Of a stretch of DNA of 10,017 nt, positions 1 through 6,832 are shown in pieces. The notes below the pieces were generated by a model that made no database searches, was not told the DNA's origin, and saw only the letters and a program-made list of their open reading frames with translations. Every line of letters begins with the position of its first letter. The stretch's first letter is position 1. The stretch comes from an uncultured Solirubrobacteraceae bacterium (GTDB lineage: Bacteria; Actinomycetota; Thermoleophilia; Solirubrobacterales; Solirubrobacteraceae), in contig CATPAX010000187.1 of the NCBI GenBank assembly GCA_955652215.1, positions 1 to 10,017 of the forward strand, written 5' to 3'. The position numbers were made by a program, and so were the translations under genes.

Positions 1-728
1 ACCGCCTCGCGAAAGTCCTCCGACGGGCACAACGCGAACCCCACCCGCAACCCGGCGAGCCCGTAGACCTTCGAGAAGGTCCGCAGCAGAACCAGGTTCT
101 GGTAGCGGCGCAGCAGCTCAACGGACGCGTACGGGTCACCCAGAGCGAGGGCATATTCGCAGTACGCCTCATCGAGGATCACACACACATGCCCAGGGAC
201 CTTTTGTAGGAAAGCCTCCACCTGATCGAGGCCGACCGAGGTCGAGGTCGGATTGTTCGGGTTGCACAGGAGAACCAGGCGGGTGGCGGCCGTGACCTCC
301 TCGGCGATCGCGTCCAGGTCGTGACGGGCTTCGCGATCCAGCGGCACCTGGATTGCCCTCGCATCGGCGCGCGCTCCGAGGAGCGGATAGACGCTGAACG
401 CCGGCCATCCGAACACGACCTCGGCGCCGGGCTCGAGCAGCGCCTCGCCCGCGGCGAGCAGGATGTCGCACGAGCCGTTGCCGAGTGCGATCCGCTCCGG
501 CGCGATCCCGTATCGGTCCGAGAGCGCGCTGCGCAGCGGCCAGTAGGAAGGATCGGAGTAACGATTGCTGCCGTCCATGACTGCGCGTGCCGCCTCCACC
601 ACCTCTGGCAGCGGCGCGAAGCTCGACTCGTTCGAGGCGAGCATTGCCATGCCGGCTCCCAGGTCATAGCCGGAGGCGACCGGATAGCTCGGTATCCCTC
701 GGAGGCGGTCAGCGAACTCGATTGCCAT
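1..728 (-). CDS. hisC: HisC-family PLP aminotransferase (histidinol-phosphate / aromatic), 3' end cut by window edge
   Basis: This is a fold-type I, pyridoxal-phosphate aminotransferase of the histidinol-phosphate aminotransferase family. About 242 residues are visible, and the C-terminal third lies beyond the left edge. Reading from an ATG at 728, the protein starts MAIEFADRLRGIPSY and contains LASNESSFAPLPEV (substrate-side loop), ALGNGSCDILL, the LCNPNNPTSTS motif, DEAYCEY, and RTFSKVYGLAGLRVG. In the last motif Lys220 is the expected Schiff-base lysine. The ATG lies 6 bases after the aroH stop, with no clear Shine-Dalgarno, so translation is probably coupled to aroH. HisC-family enzymes act on histidinol phosphate, but many also transaminate prephenate or phenylpyruvate. 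Lying directly behind a chorismate mutase favours an aromatic amino acid role (inference). Family assignment is secure; substrate is not. Confidence 0.9.
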   Translation of the reverse strand, partial: MAIEFADRLRGIPSYPVASGYDLGAGMAMLASNESSFAPLPEVVEAARAVMDGSNRYSDPSYWPLRSALSDRYGIAPERIALGNGSCDILLAAGEALLEPGAEVVFGWPAFSVYPLLGARADARAIQVPLDREARHDLDAIAEEVTAATRLVLLCNPNNPTSTSVGLDQVEAFLQKVPGHVCVILDEAYCEYALALGDPYASVELLRRYQNLVLLRTFSKVYGLAGLRVGFALCPSEDFREA

Positions 729-734
729 GGCGTT

Positions 735-1100
735 TCATTGTGCCGAGTTCAGGTCCTCGCGTAGAACCCTGGCTTCCCCGAGGTACACATGCTGTGGCCG
801 ATGGTCCTCGGCCGCGTAGTAGTGGACCAGGGCACGGATGACGCGGGGCAGCGAGCCGGGAACGGGTACCTCGCGGGTGCACAGCAGCGGAACGCTGCTC
901 AGACCGAGCTTCCGGGCCGCGACGGCAGGGAACTCGGCGTTGAGATCGTCGGTGAGCGTGAAGATGCAGCTGACCATCGACTCCGCGTCCAGGGAGTTGC
1001 GGGTCATCATCTCCCGTACGAGCTGCGTGGTGGCGCCAAGGATCGCACGGGCCTCGTTTGCCTCGACGCAATTAGCGCCGCGCAGCGCGAACAGCCGCAT
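735..1100 (-). CDS. aroH: Chorismate mutase, AroH class
   Basis: This is a monofunctional chorismate mutase of the AroH (Bacillus subtilis) type. It converts chorismate to prephenate, the first step specific to phenylalanine and tyrosine, and the family forms cytosolic trimers. From ATG 1100 the product is 121 aa (B. subtilis AroH is about 127). Visible conserved parts are MRLFALRGAN, whose Arg7 matches the family's active-site Arg7, then LNAEFPAVAARKLGL, VPLLCTREVPVPGSLPRVIR (Cys and Glu of the pocket, then Arg) and HVYLGEARVLREDL (active-site Tyr). A longer form from GTG 1127 would add nine residues and begin right after the TGA of the upstream glycosyltransferase gene. I prefer ATG 1100 because it aligns with the family N-terminus. 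hisC follows after 6 bases. The enzyme looks complete, with no key residue missing. Confidence 0.93.
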   Translation of the reverse strand: MRLFALRGANCVEANEARAILGATTQLVREMMTRNSLDAESMVSCIFTLTDDLNAEFPAVAARKLGLSSVPLLCTREVPVPGSLPRVIRALVHYYAAEDHRPQHVYLGEARVLREDLNSAQ

Positions 1101-1127
1101 CGCCGCGGGATTCTGCCAGAGAGCCAC

Positions 1128-2753
1128 TCAAGGGCCATTCACCTCGTAGACCTTGGCGCAGCCGAAACGGCGAACCGAAACCGTGATCGGTGCCAGGGCG
1201 GCAGAGAGATTTCCGGTCACCTGACAGTCGGAGAGCACGAACCGTGCGCCGCTCGCGTGCACCACCGAACGCGCCGCAGCCGGCGCGATCGATCCGTCGA
1301 ACAGGTCCTGCACCACTTGAGCGCGAGGAATGCAGTCCGGCTCAGACCACAGGCAGTCGCCGACGAACGTCCTGCGTCCAGTGTCGCCGGGGATCACCGA
1401 GCCCAGATAGAACCGGCTCAGGACCCCTCCCGCGTCCCGATCGCGCGCGAGATATCGCAGCGCGCGCTGCTCGTCATGCGCGATGAAGTTGGCATTGCCG
1501 GGAGTCGGCGCCACCAGTCCGGCGGAATAGCCCAGCAGGTACACGGTGGCCGGCACCGTCGCAAGCGCCACTGCGGCTACGCCGAAGAGCCGCCTGCGGG
1601 GGTGGCGAGCGGCCCTCAACGAGCCGGCACCCTGCACCGCCAGGATCGCCAGCGGGACCGTCACGCCGTCGAACGCGTGAAGTGGCGTCGCGCTGAGCCC
1701 GGTCGCCGACAGGATGTAGATGGCGAGCGCTGCCGGGAGCCACAGACGGGTTACCAGCGGGAGGAAGCCCGACGGGCGGCGTCGGTACCCGAGAGCCGCG
1801 AACACGACGAGGGGACCGATCGCGAGAAGGATCGTCCAGATCGAGAACGCATGCTTGCTCGCATCGCGAGCAAGCTCCCAAGAGAGATCCATATGCCCGA
1901 GGACCAAGTAATAGAGCAGCGGCAGGGAAGTGACCACGACGGTGAGCGCGGGCAGGCGCACGGCGCGTGCAGTCAGCGGCTGGAGCTTTCCTGCGCTGCG
2001 CAGCCACATCACCAGCTCGACGCCAAGGATCAGCGCGATCAAGAGCTCGCCCTGCCAGGGATGAAGCAGTGAAGCAATCGCGCCGAGCAATCCCGGTAGC
2101 CACACCCGGCGCCCGCGGGCGCGCGCTCGGTCATACGAAATCAGCGCCATCAGCAGCAGCCCGACCGCAAGCAGTCCGAAGGTGTATCCCCACGAGAGGA
2201 ACGTGAACTGAAGGTCCCCGACCACGCCGAAGGATCCGTAGACGACGCTGAACGAGCCATAGAAGATGGCCAGCACCAGTGCAGCGCGGCGCGGCCACTT
2301 CCCGGTCAGGCTGTCGCGCACGTACCGGCGCGTGCCGAAGAACACGCACAGCACAGCAACCGGCTTCCACGCGAGCAAGGCCATCCAGGGCGGGACACCC
2401 AGTGCGGCGAATCCTCCCGAGATCGCTACCGCCGGCTGGAAGTAGTCGGCCGGGGTCGAGCGCAGCACGAACAGGTTCGAGGCCAGCACGTGGTGGGCTG
2501 CGTCCTTGATCCACGCGAGGTACTGCATCTGGTCGACCAGGTAGATTCCGTCCGTGCCGGTCCACACCCGTCCGTGTGCGAGCACCTGCCATATGTCGAG
2601 CGCAAGGATCCACAGCGACAGGCAGGCCAAGACACCGAGGACGCCGACGTCGAATCCATCGATTCGCCGCCGGCGCGGTCGGGGCGCGGGCAGCACCGGA
2701 GTGGCTTTCGCCGAGCTTCGGAGCGGCTCGGCTACTTCCAGGTCTACTCGCAT
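1128..2753 (-). CDS. Polytopic membrane glycosyltransferase, GT-C superfamily (putative)
   Basis: This is a 541-aa integral membrane protein, probably a GT-C-fold glycosyltransferase that uses a polyprenyl-phosphate sugar on the outer face of the membrane (inference). The N-terminal 30 residues are cytosolic and end in the basic stretch PRPRRRR. The first membrane segment is about residues 36-58, and the first outer loop has GTDGIYLVDQMQYLAWIKDA (about 66-85), with acidic residues where GT-C enzymes keep their catalytic Asp. Roughly ten hydrophobic segments follow, including the LLHPWQGELL loop. The last 110 residues or so form a soluble domain with GDTGRRTFVGDCLWSEPD and four cysteines (about 467, 474, 510, 532) that could pair outside the cell. 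The start at ATG 2753 has no Shine-Dalgarno but a TAACGT box 10 bases upstream. The gene follows the 2812-4335 glycosyltransferase after 58 bases, and its TGA touches the alternative GTG of aroH. No close named family is recognised. Confidence 0.72.
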   Translation of the reverse strand: MRVDLEVAEPLRSSAKATPVLPAPRPRRRRIDGFDVGVLGVLACLSLWILALDIWQVLAHGRVWTGTDGIYLVDQMQYLAWIKDAAHHVLASNLFVLRSTPADYFQPAVAISGGFAALGVPPWMALLAWKPVAVLCVFFGTRRYVRDSLTGKWPRRAALVLAIFYGSFSVVYGSFGVVGDLQFTFLSWGYTFGLLAVGLLLMALISYDRARARGRRVWLPGLLGAIASLLHPWQGELLIALILGVELVMWLRSAGKLQPLTARAVRLPALTVVVTSLPLLYYLVLGHMDLSWELARDASKHAFSIWTILLAIGPLVVFAALGYRRRPSGFLPLVTRLWLPAALAIYILSATGLSATPLHAFDGVTVPLAILAVQGAGSLRAARHPRRRLFGVAAVALATVPATVYLLGYSAGLVAPTPGNANFIAHDEQRALRYLARDRDAGGVLSRFYLGSVIPGDTGRRTFVGDCLWSEPDCIPRAQVVQDLFDGSIAPAAARSVVHASGARFVLSDCQVTGNLSAALAPITVSVRRFGCAKVYEVNGP

Positions 2754-2763
2754 GCGGCCCGCG

Positions 2764-2769
2764 ACGTTA
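2764..2769 (-). promoter_or_regulatory. Possible -10 box for the 1128-2753 gene
   Basis: On the minus strand this reads TAACGT, a match to the actinobacterial TANNNT -10 pattern, ending 10 bases before ATG 2753. No ribosome binding site lies between, so a leaderless or nearly leaderless transcript is possible. No convincing -35 is visible. The gene could equally be read through from its upstream neighbour. Confidence 0.35.
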
Positions 2770-2811
2770 ACACGGCCGCAATAACGACACGCTGATTACG
2801 GGCACCCAGCG

Positions 2812-4335
2812 TTACGAGCGAGGAACAGGCTGGCTTGACAGTTTGCTCTGCAGGGCGTGCGAGGCCTGACCCACGGAGGAGCTCATCAGATTGATTCCTT
2901 CCGTCTGCAGTATCAGCCCCGTCATCGGGGCGAACGCGATCACCAGGTAGACGGTCAGCAGCACCGTCGCACGTCGCAGCCTCAGGCTGCTGCCGAGCGC
3001 CGCGAGTGGGAGCAGCCAGACGACGTACCAGGGGACGAGCCAAGCCAGGCTTGCGATCAGCGCGAAGGTTCCCCAGCCTGCCTGGGCGATCCAGTCTTTC
3101 TTGCGGCGCAGCAGGAGCGCGATCGTGATCACAAGTCCGACGCTCGCAGCGCGAAGCAATGCTGGAGCGCCTCCGCCAACGCCGATCAGCAGGCCGAACA
3201 CGTTCGGGATGCTGAAGTCGGTCAGGAGGGTGCTCTGGTCCTGGAGATTTGGAATGGAGAATCCGAATAGGGCCACGCTCAGCGCCGCAAGTGGCAGCGC
3301 GGCGAGCACCGAGCCCACGATCAGTTCCTTACGGGCCACTCGGGTGCGCGCAGCTACGAGCAGGAACGGGAGCAGCAAGATCGCCGAGAACTTGACCGCG
3401 ACCGCGAGCATCAGCACTGCGCCGGCCAGCCGGTACCGGCGCTCCAGGAGTAACAGGATCGCCCCGATCGCCGGCACGAGCATGAAGAAGTCGTTATGGA
3501 AGCCGGCCATCGCGTAGATCAGGTAGATCGGGTTGAGCGCGACGAACACGATCGCGTACCGCGGGTCGCGGCCGAGCCGGCGGGCGCACTGCCAGACGAG
3601 CCCGATGAACGCCAGGCTGGCGAACATCGTGATCACCTTCAGGATCCAGTAGGCAACCGACAGCGGCAGGAACGCAAGTGGGTAGGTCGCGGCCGTGAAC
3701 AGCGGCCCGTACGGGCTGTGCAGGTTGTGCCACGAGGCGAACCGGTAGACAGGATCGTGGAGCTCCTGTCCGATCACATGTGTGTACGGGTTGAGCTGAT
3801 GCAAAGCTCCGAGGCGGGCGTAGCCCAGGTAGTTGAATAGGTCGCTCAGCTGCAGCGGGGGACTCATCAGGATGATCGCGTGCAGCGCCACAACGGAAAT
3901 CACGATCGCTCGCGTTGACAGCGTACGCACGGACGCGATCAGCACGAGATAGGCGAGCAGCATCAGGATCACCACGAAGCTGAAGCCGAAGCTGAGCGGG
4001 CGGGCGTCATGCAGGAGGCGCCCGAGCAGCGTGTGCAGCGGACCGGCTTCCCAGGCGGGGAGGTTCAGACTGCTCCGTGGCACGAGGATCGATGGGCCGG
4101 AGCGCGCGAACAGGACCACGGCGATGCTGCCGATCAGGAGCCATCCCACTGCGAGCCGGGCGTACAGGGGGCGAGCGCGGACCCGCAGTCGCGGGAGCGT
4201 GAACCGCCTGGCGCCGACCCCGAGTCCGGGCAGCGTCAGGGTGCCTTCCGACTGGCTCGCGCCGGCGCCCGCGCCGAGGACCGGTGCGCTCGCCAGGGCC
4301 AGCGGCGTGTCGAATTGCCCCGGATCGTGTGGCAT
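2812..4335 (-). CDS. Polyprenol-phosphate-sugar-dependent membrane glycosyltransferase (GT87 / MptB-like)
   Basis: This is a 507-aa polytopic membrane protein of the GT-C type, closest in motif layout to the alpha-mannosyltransferases of the GT87/MptA-MptB group. Those enzymes extend envelope mannan chains from polyprenyl-phosphate-mannose on the outer side of the membrane. After a cytosolic N-terminus of about 60 residues and two membrane segments comes the signature region: LQLSDLFNYLGYARLGALHQ with the likely catalytic Asp165, then NPY (182-184) and HSPYGPLF (206-213). Further on are FHNDFFML (279-286) and AVAVKFSAILLLPFLL (311-326, Lys315), both typical of the group, and a late LVPWYVVWLLPLA segment. 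About 11-13 hydrophobic stretches can be counted. The start is ATG 4335, with no Shine-Dalgarno but a CACTAT box 7 bases upstream. It is divergent from the 4486-6036 glycosyltransferase. The sugar and acceptor cannot be read from sequence. Confidence 0.82.
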   Translation of the reverse strand: MPHDPGQFDTPLALASAPVLGAGAGASQSEGTLTLPGLGVGARRFTLPRLRVRARPLYARLAVGWLLIGSIAVVLFARSGPSILVPRSSLNLPAWEAGPLHTLLGRLLHDARPLSFGFSFVVILMLLAYLVLIASVRTLSTRAIVISVVALHAIILMSPPLQLSDLFNYLGYARLGALHQLNPYTHVIGQELHDPVYRFASWHNLHSPYGPLFTAATYPLAFLPLSVAYWILKVITMFASLAFIGLVWQCARRLGRDPRYAIVFVALNPIYLIYAMAGFHNDFFMLVPAIGAILLLLERRYRLAGAVLMLAVAVKFSAILLLPFLLVAARTRVARKELIVGSVLAALPLAALSVALFGFSIPNLQDQSTLLTDFSIPNVFGLLIGVGGGAPALLRAASVGLVITIALLLRRKKDWIAQAGWGTFALIASLAWLVPWYVVWLLPLAALGSSLRLRRATVLLTVYLVIAFAPMTGLILQTEGINLMSSSVGQASHALQSKLSSQPVPRS

Positions 4336-4342
4336 TACGGAA

Positions 4343-4348
4343 ATAGTG
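4343..4348 (-). promoter_or_regulatory. Possible -10 box for the 2812-4335 gene
   Basis: The minus strand reads CACTAT, with the conserved A2 and T6 of the -10 pattern, 7 bases before ATG 4335. There is no Shine-Dalgarno, and the spacing fits a leaderless start. It lies in the 150-base divergent spacer 4336-4485, which holds no gene. That spacer also contains the small palindrome GAATTC and the opposing TAACAT box. Confidence 0.35.
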
Positions 4349-4471
4349 CCCGGTCGATGATCGGGGTTTCGAGGCGGTCAGGTTGGAATTCGGTTAAGAG
4401 ACTCGGACCCGACGCTGAGCCGAGCAGCTCCTGCGATCGGGCTGGCCGCTGGGATCGCGAGCGCCTGGTCC

Positions 4472-4477
4472 TAACAT
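4472..4477 (+). promoter_or_regulatory. Possible -10 box for the 4486-6036 glycosyltransferase
   Basis: TAACAT matches TANNNT and ends 8 bases before the GTG at 4486, the usual geometry for a leaderless actinobacterial transcript. No Shine-Dalgarno precedes the GTG. A weak CTGGGA at 4449-4454 is the only sequence at -35 spacing. The box also helps decide the start, since the frame is open well upstream of it. Confidence 0.45.
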
Positions 4478-4485
4478 CCGCCGCC

Positions 4486-6036
4486 GTGAGCGCTGGCACC
4501 TTCGCCGCGGAGTCACGCAGCCCTCAGGCGAGCACGCGACGCCACTCGCTCGCGGATAACCCCGCGGCGGCCTGTGTGCTTGCGCTGAGCGCACTCGCGG
4601 CGATCCTCCGGTTCTGGGGTATCGGCCATCAGGGGTTCTGGTTCGACGAGGCCAACACTGCGCAGCTTGTGCACTTCTCTCCCGGGAAGATGCTCGGCCT
4701 GATCCCGCAGTCGGAGTCAACGCCACCGCTCTACTACTGCGTGGCGTGGGTGTGGGTGCGCATCTTCGGTTTTGGCGAGGCGGCTCTGCGCTCGCTCTCG
4801 GCGCTGGCGGGGGTCGCTGTGGTCCCGGTCATGTACGGCGCGGGGACGAAGCTGATATCTCGGCGCGCCGGCGCGGTCGCCGCGGCGCTCGCCGCCTGTA
4901 ACCCGTTGCTGATCTGGTACTCGCAGGAGGCCCGCGCTTACTCGCTGCTGGTGCTGCTGTCTTGCCTCGCGCTGCTCGCGTTCGCCTACGCGCTCGAGGC
5001 ACCCTCGGCGCGGCGCGTGGCCGCCTGGGTCCTCTGCTGCGCGCTTGCGCTTGGCACCCACTACTACACCATCCTCGTGATCGCGCCCGAGGCGCTCTGG
5101 CTCCTCGTTGTCCACCGCCGCCAGCGTCCGGTCCAGGTCGGCGTGGGGATGGTGGGGCTGGTGGGCCTGGCGCTGGTGCCGCTCGCGCTGTCTCAGAGCG
5201 CCACGGGAAGAGCCAACTGGATCGCCACGGCTGCTCTCGGAAGGCGACTGAGCCAGGTCGCTCCCCAATTTCTGACCGGATTTCAGCTGCCTGCTCAGTC
5301 GGTGCTGGTGCCACTTGCAGGCGTGCTGGCGGCCCTAGGCTTGGTGCTAATGGTGTGGCTCGAGGACGAGCGCTCGCGGCGCCGGGCGTTGGGCGTAGCA
5401 GCGCTCGCGCTCGCCGGGCTGCTCCTGAACCTGGCCCTGATCGCCGGCGGCATCGACGACCTGATCACGCGCAACCTCCTGGCGCTATGGCCTCCCGCGG
5501 CGCTCGCGGTGTCCGCCGGCCTGGGGGGCACCCGAGCTCGCCTGCTGGGGCAGGCGGCGACCATCGGGCTGTGCGCAGTCGGGGTCTTCAGCGCGGTGGC
5601 GGTGAAGCACGTTCGCAACTACCAGCGTCCGGACTGGCGCGGCGTCGCCCGCCTGCTGAGCGCGCCGCGGTCACCAGGACCCCGCGCGATCCTCGTCCAG
5701 CACTACAGGGACCTGCTGCCAATGACGCTGTACCTCCCGGGCTTGCGATTCGTGCGTTACGGCGGAGCACGGATCCAGGAGCTCGACATCGTGTCATTCA
5801 GCTCACCGCCGAGCGGGGGGTTCTGCTGGTGGGGGTCGGCGTGCAACCTGTGGCCGTCGGTGATGCAGGCCAGCTATCGGTTACCCCGCTTCCACGAGGC
5901 CTCTCGCGAGAGGGTCTACCAGTTCACCGTGCTGCGGCTGGTGGCCGACCGTCCGCAGCTGGTTACGCTCCGTGAGCTCGGCCGTGCGCTCGAAACCACC
6001 AGCATCAGAAACGACGAGCTGCTGGTGCAGCGGTAG
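4486..6036 (+). CDS. PMT/ArnT-like membrane glycosyltransferase (GT39/GT83-type, PMT_2 domain)
   Basis: This is a 516-aa polytopic GT-C glycosyltransferase of the ArnT/PMT_2 kind, which moves a sugar from a polyprenyl-phosphate donor to a protein, lipid or glycan outside the membrane. First comes a membrane segment (about 28-45). The first outer loop has GFWFDEANTAQLV with the catalytic-type Asp54-Glu55, then STPPLYY (79-84), FGEAALRSLSALAGV (second acidic position, Glu98) and WYSQEARAYSLL (144-155), all hallmarks of this family. LALGTHYYTILV and about eight further hydrophobic stretches follow. The C-terminal 140 residues or so form an outer soluble domain with a Cys447-Cys453 pair in FCWWGSAC. 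The frame is open back to 4009, but the extra residues are Arg/Ser-rich and antisense to the divergent gene. GTG 4486, just before the first hydrophobic segment and behind a TAACAT box, is the chosen start. Family is firm; substrate is unknown. Confidence 0.85.
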   Translation: MSAGTFAAESRSPQASTRRHSLADNPAAACVLALSALAAILRFWGIGHQGFWFDEANTAQLVHFSPGKMLGLIPQSESTPPLYYCVAWVWVRIFGFGEAALRSLSALAGVAVVPVMYGAGTKLISRRAGAVAAALAACNPLLIWYSQEARAYSLLVLLSCLALLAFAYALEAPSARRVAAWVLCCALALGTHYYTILVIAPEALWLLVVHRRQRPVQVGVGMVGLVGLALVPLALSQSATGRANWIATAALGRRLSQVAPQFLTGFQLPAQSVLVPLAGVLAALGLVLMVWLEDERSRRRALGVAALALAGLLLNLALIAGGIDDLITRNLLALWPPAALAVSAGLGGTRARLLGQAATIGLCAVGVFSAVAVKHVRNYQRPDWRGVARLLSAPRSPGPRAILVQHYRDLLPMTLYLPGLRFVRYGGARIQELDIVSFSSPPSGGFCWWGSACNLWPSVMQASYRLPRFHEASRERVYQFTVLRLVADRPQLVTLRELGRALETTSIRNDELLVQR

Positions 6037-6063
6037 TCACTGGGGACACATGGAGACGAACGA

Positions 6064-6101
6064 TGGCGTTTCCGGATACACCAGCGCAACGGCAAACGCC
6101 A
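6064..6101. terminator. Hairpin between convergent genes, possible bidirectional terminator
   Basis: TGGCGTTT (6064-6071) and AAACGCCA (6094-6101) form a perfect 8-bp inverted repeat. CCG/CGG adds 3 bp inside it after one unpaired C, leaving a 15-base loop. It is centred in the 73-base gap between the ends of the plus-strand glycosyltransferase (6036) and the minus-strand rluB (6110). There is no long T-run on either side, so if it terminates transcription it does so as a stem without a strong U-tract. Confidence 0.45.
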
Positions 6102-6109
6102 CCTTTCGG

Positions 6110-6811
6110 TCAGCCAGGGATGTTTGCCCGCAGCAGCGCCACCTCATCCTCGCCCAGACGCCTGAACTTCCCAGGCTTCAGGTCACCGATGCTGAGCGGT
6201 CCGATGGTCACACGCGAAAGACTGATCACCGGATGGCCCACCGCCTCGCACATGCGCTTGACCTGGCGCTTGCGGCCCTCGTGGATCGTGAGCTCCAGCT
6301 CTCCGGGCGCAAGGCGACGCACGAGTGCGGGCGCGGTGATCCCGTCCTCGAGCTCGATGCCGCCCCGCAGCGCCTTGATAGCGCTGTCCCTGACGGGCGG
6401 ATGGGCAACGCGAGCCCGGTAGGTCTTCGGGACCTCGAAGCGGGGATGCGTGAGGATGTGGGCGAGCTCGCCGTCGTCTGTGAGCAGGATCAGCCCGGTG
6501 GTGTCAATGTCGAGCCGCCCCACGGGGTAAAGACGCCTGTCCTCACCGATGAGGTCGACGACCGTGGGGCGCCGCTGCGGATCGCTCGCGGTCGAGACAA
6601 CGCCCATCGGCTTGTGAAGCGCGTACACGATCCGCTGCGGTGGTGCCTGGACCACCACGCCGTCGACCGACACCGCGTCCGAAACGTCCACCGCGCGAGC
6701 TGGGTCGGTGACGACACTCCCTGCGATCGCGACCCGGCCGCCGCGCACGAGGTCCTCGGCGCCTCTGCGCGATGCGACTCCGGCATGAGCAAGGAATTTC
6801 GCGAGGCGCAT
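6110..6811 (-). CDS. rluB: 23S rRNA pseudouridine synthase, RluB/RsuA family
   Basis: This is a 233-aa RsuA/RluB/RluE/RluF-family enzyme that isomerises a uridine to pseudouridine in rRNA; RluB acts on 23S U2605 (E. coli numbering) near the peptidyl transferase centre. Residues 1-60 form an S4 RNA-binding domain (MRLAKFLAHAGVASRRGAED at the start). Then come ALHKPMGVVST, the catalytic motif YPVGRLDIDTTGLILLTDDG with Asp101, PKTYRARV, and the C-terminal HEGRKRQVKRMCEAVGHPV and VTIGPLSIGDL blocks. Length and motif order are normal for the family. RluB rather than RsuA is inferred from the KRMCEAVGHPV/LKPGKFRRL ending and from the usual position of this gene beside scpB. ATG 6811 has no Shine-Dalgarno but a TATGGT box 8 bases upstream. 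It is divergent from rlmN, with start codons 21 bases apart. Confidence 0.93.
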   Translation of the reverse strand: MRLAKFLAHAGVASRRGAEDLVRGGRVAIAGSVVTDPARAVDVSDAVSVDGVVVQAPPQRIVYALHKPMGVVSTASDPQRRPTVVDLIGEDRRLYPVGRLDIDTTGLILLTDDGELAHILTHPRFEVPKTYRARVAHPPVRDSAIKALRGGIELEDGITAPALVRRLAPGELELTIHEGRKRQVKRMCEAVGHPVISLSRVTIGPLSIGDLKPGKFRRLGEDEVALLRANIPG

Positions 6812-6832
6812 CGGCTGCCACCATAGTCAGCG
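6812..6832. promoter_or_regulatory. Bidirectional promoter core between rluB and rlmN
   Basis: The whole intergenic spacer is 21 bases. Its only A/T-rich core, ACCATAGT, contains TATGGT on the minus strand (6825 to 6820, 8 bases before the rluB ATG) and CATAGT on the plus strand (6822-6827, 5 bases before the rlmN ATG). The two hexamers share four base pairs. Any -35 contacts must lie inside the opposite coding region, and none is convincing. There is no Shine-Dalgarno on either side, which fits leaderless transcripts in both directions. Confidence 0.55.

Noticed and set aside
179..667. Minus-strand frame of 162 codons at the left end
   Set aside because: It is in a different frame from the real aminotransferase, which runs from ATG 728 through the window edge and holds all the expected motifs.
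789..2072. A 427-codon plus-strand open frame
   Set aside because: It lies antisense to aroH and the 541-aa membrane protein gene. Its translation is rich in Arg, Gln, His and Glu, with no recognisable domain, which is typical of a shadow frame in GC-rich DNA.
4009..4485. N-terminal extension of the PMT-like glycosyltransferase
   Set aside because: The frame is open, but the extra residues have no family similarity and run antisense through the 2812-4335 gene. A TAACAT box and GTG at 4486 match the family N-terminus.
5972..6826. A 284-codon plus-strand open frame
   Set aside because: It is antisense to the clearly identified rluB, whose S4 and catalytic motifs are complete. The plus-strand translation has no domain features.
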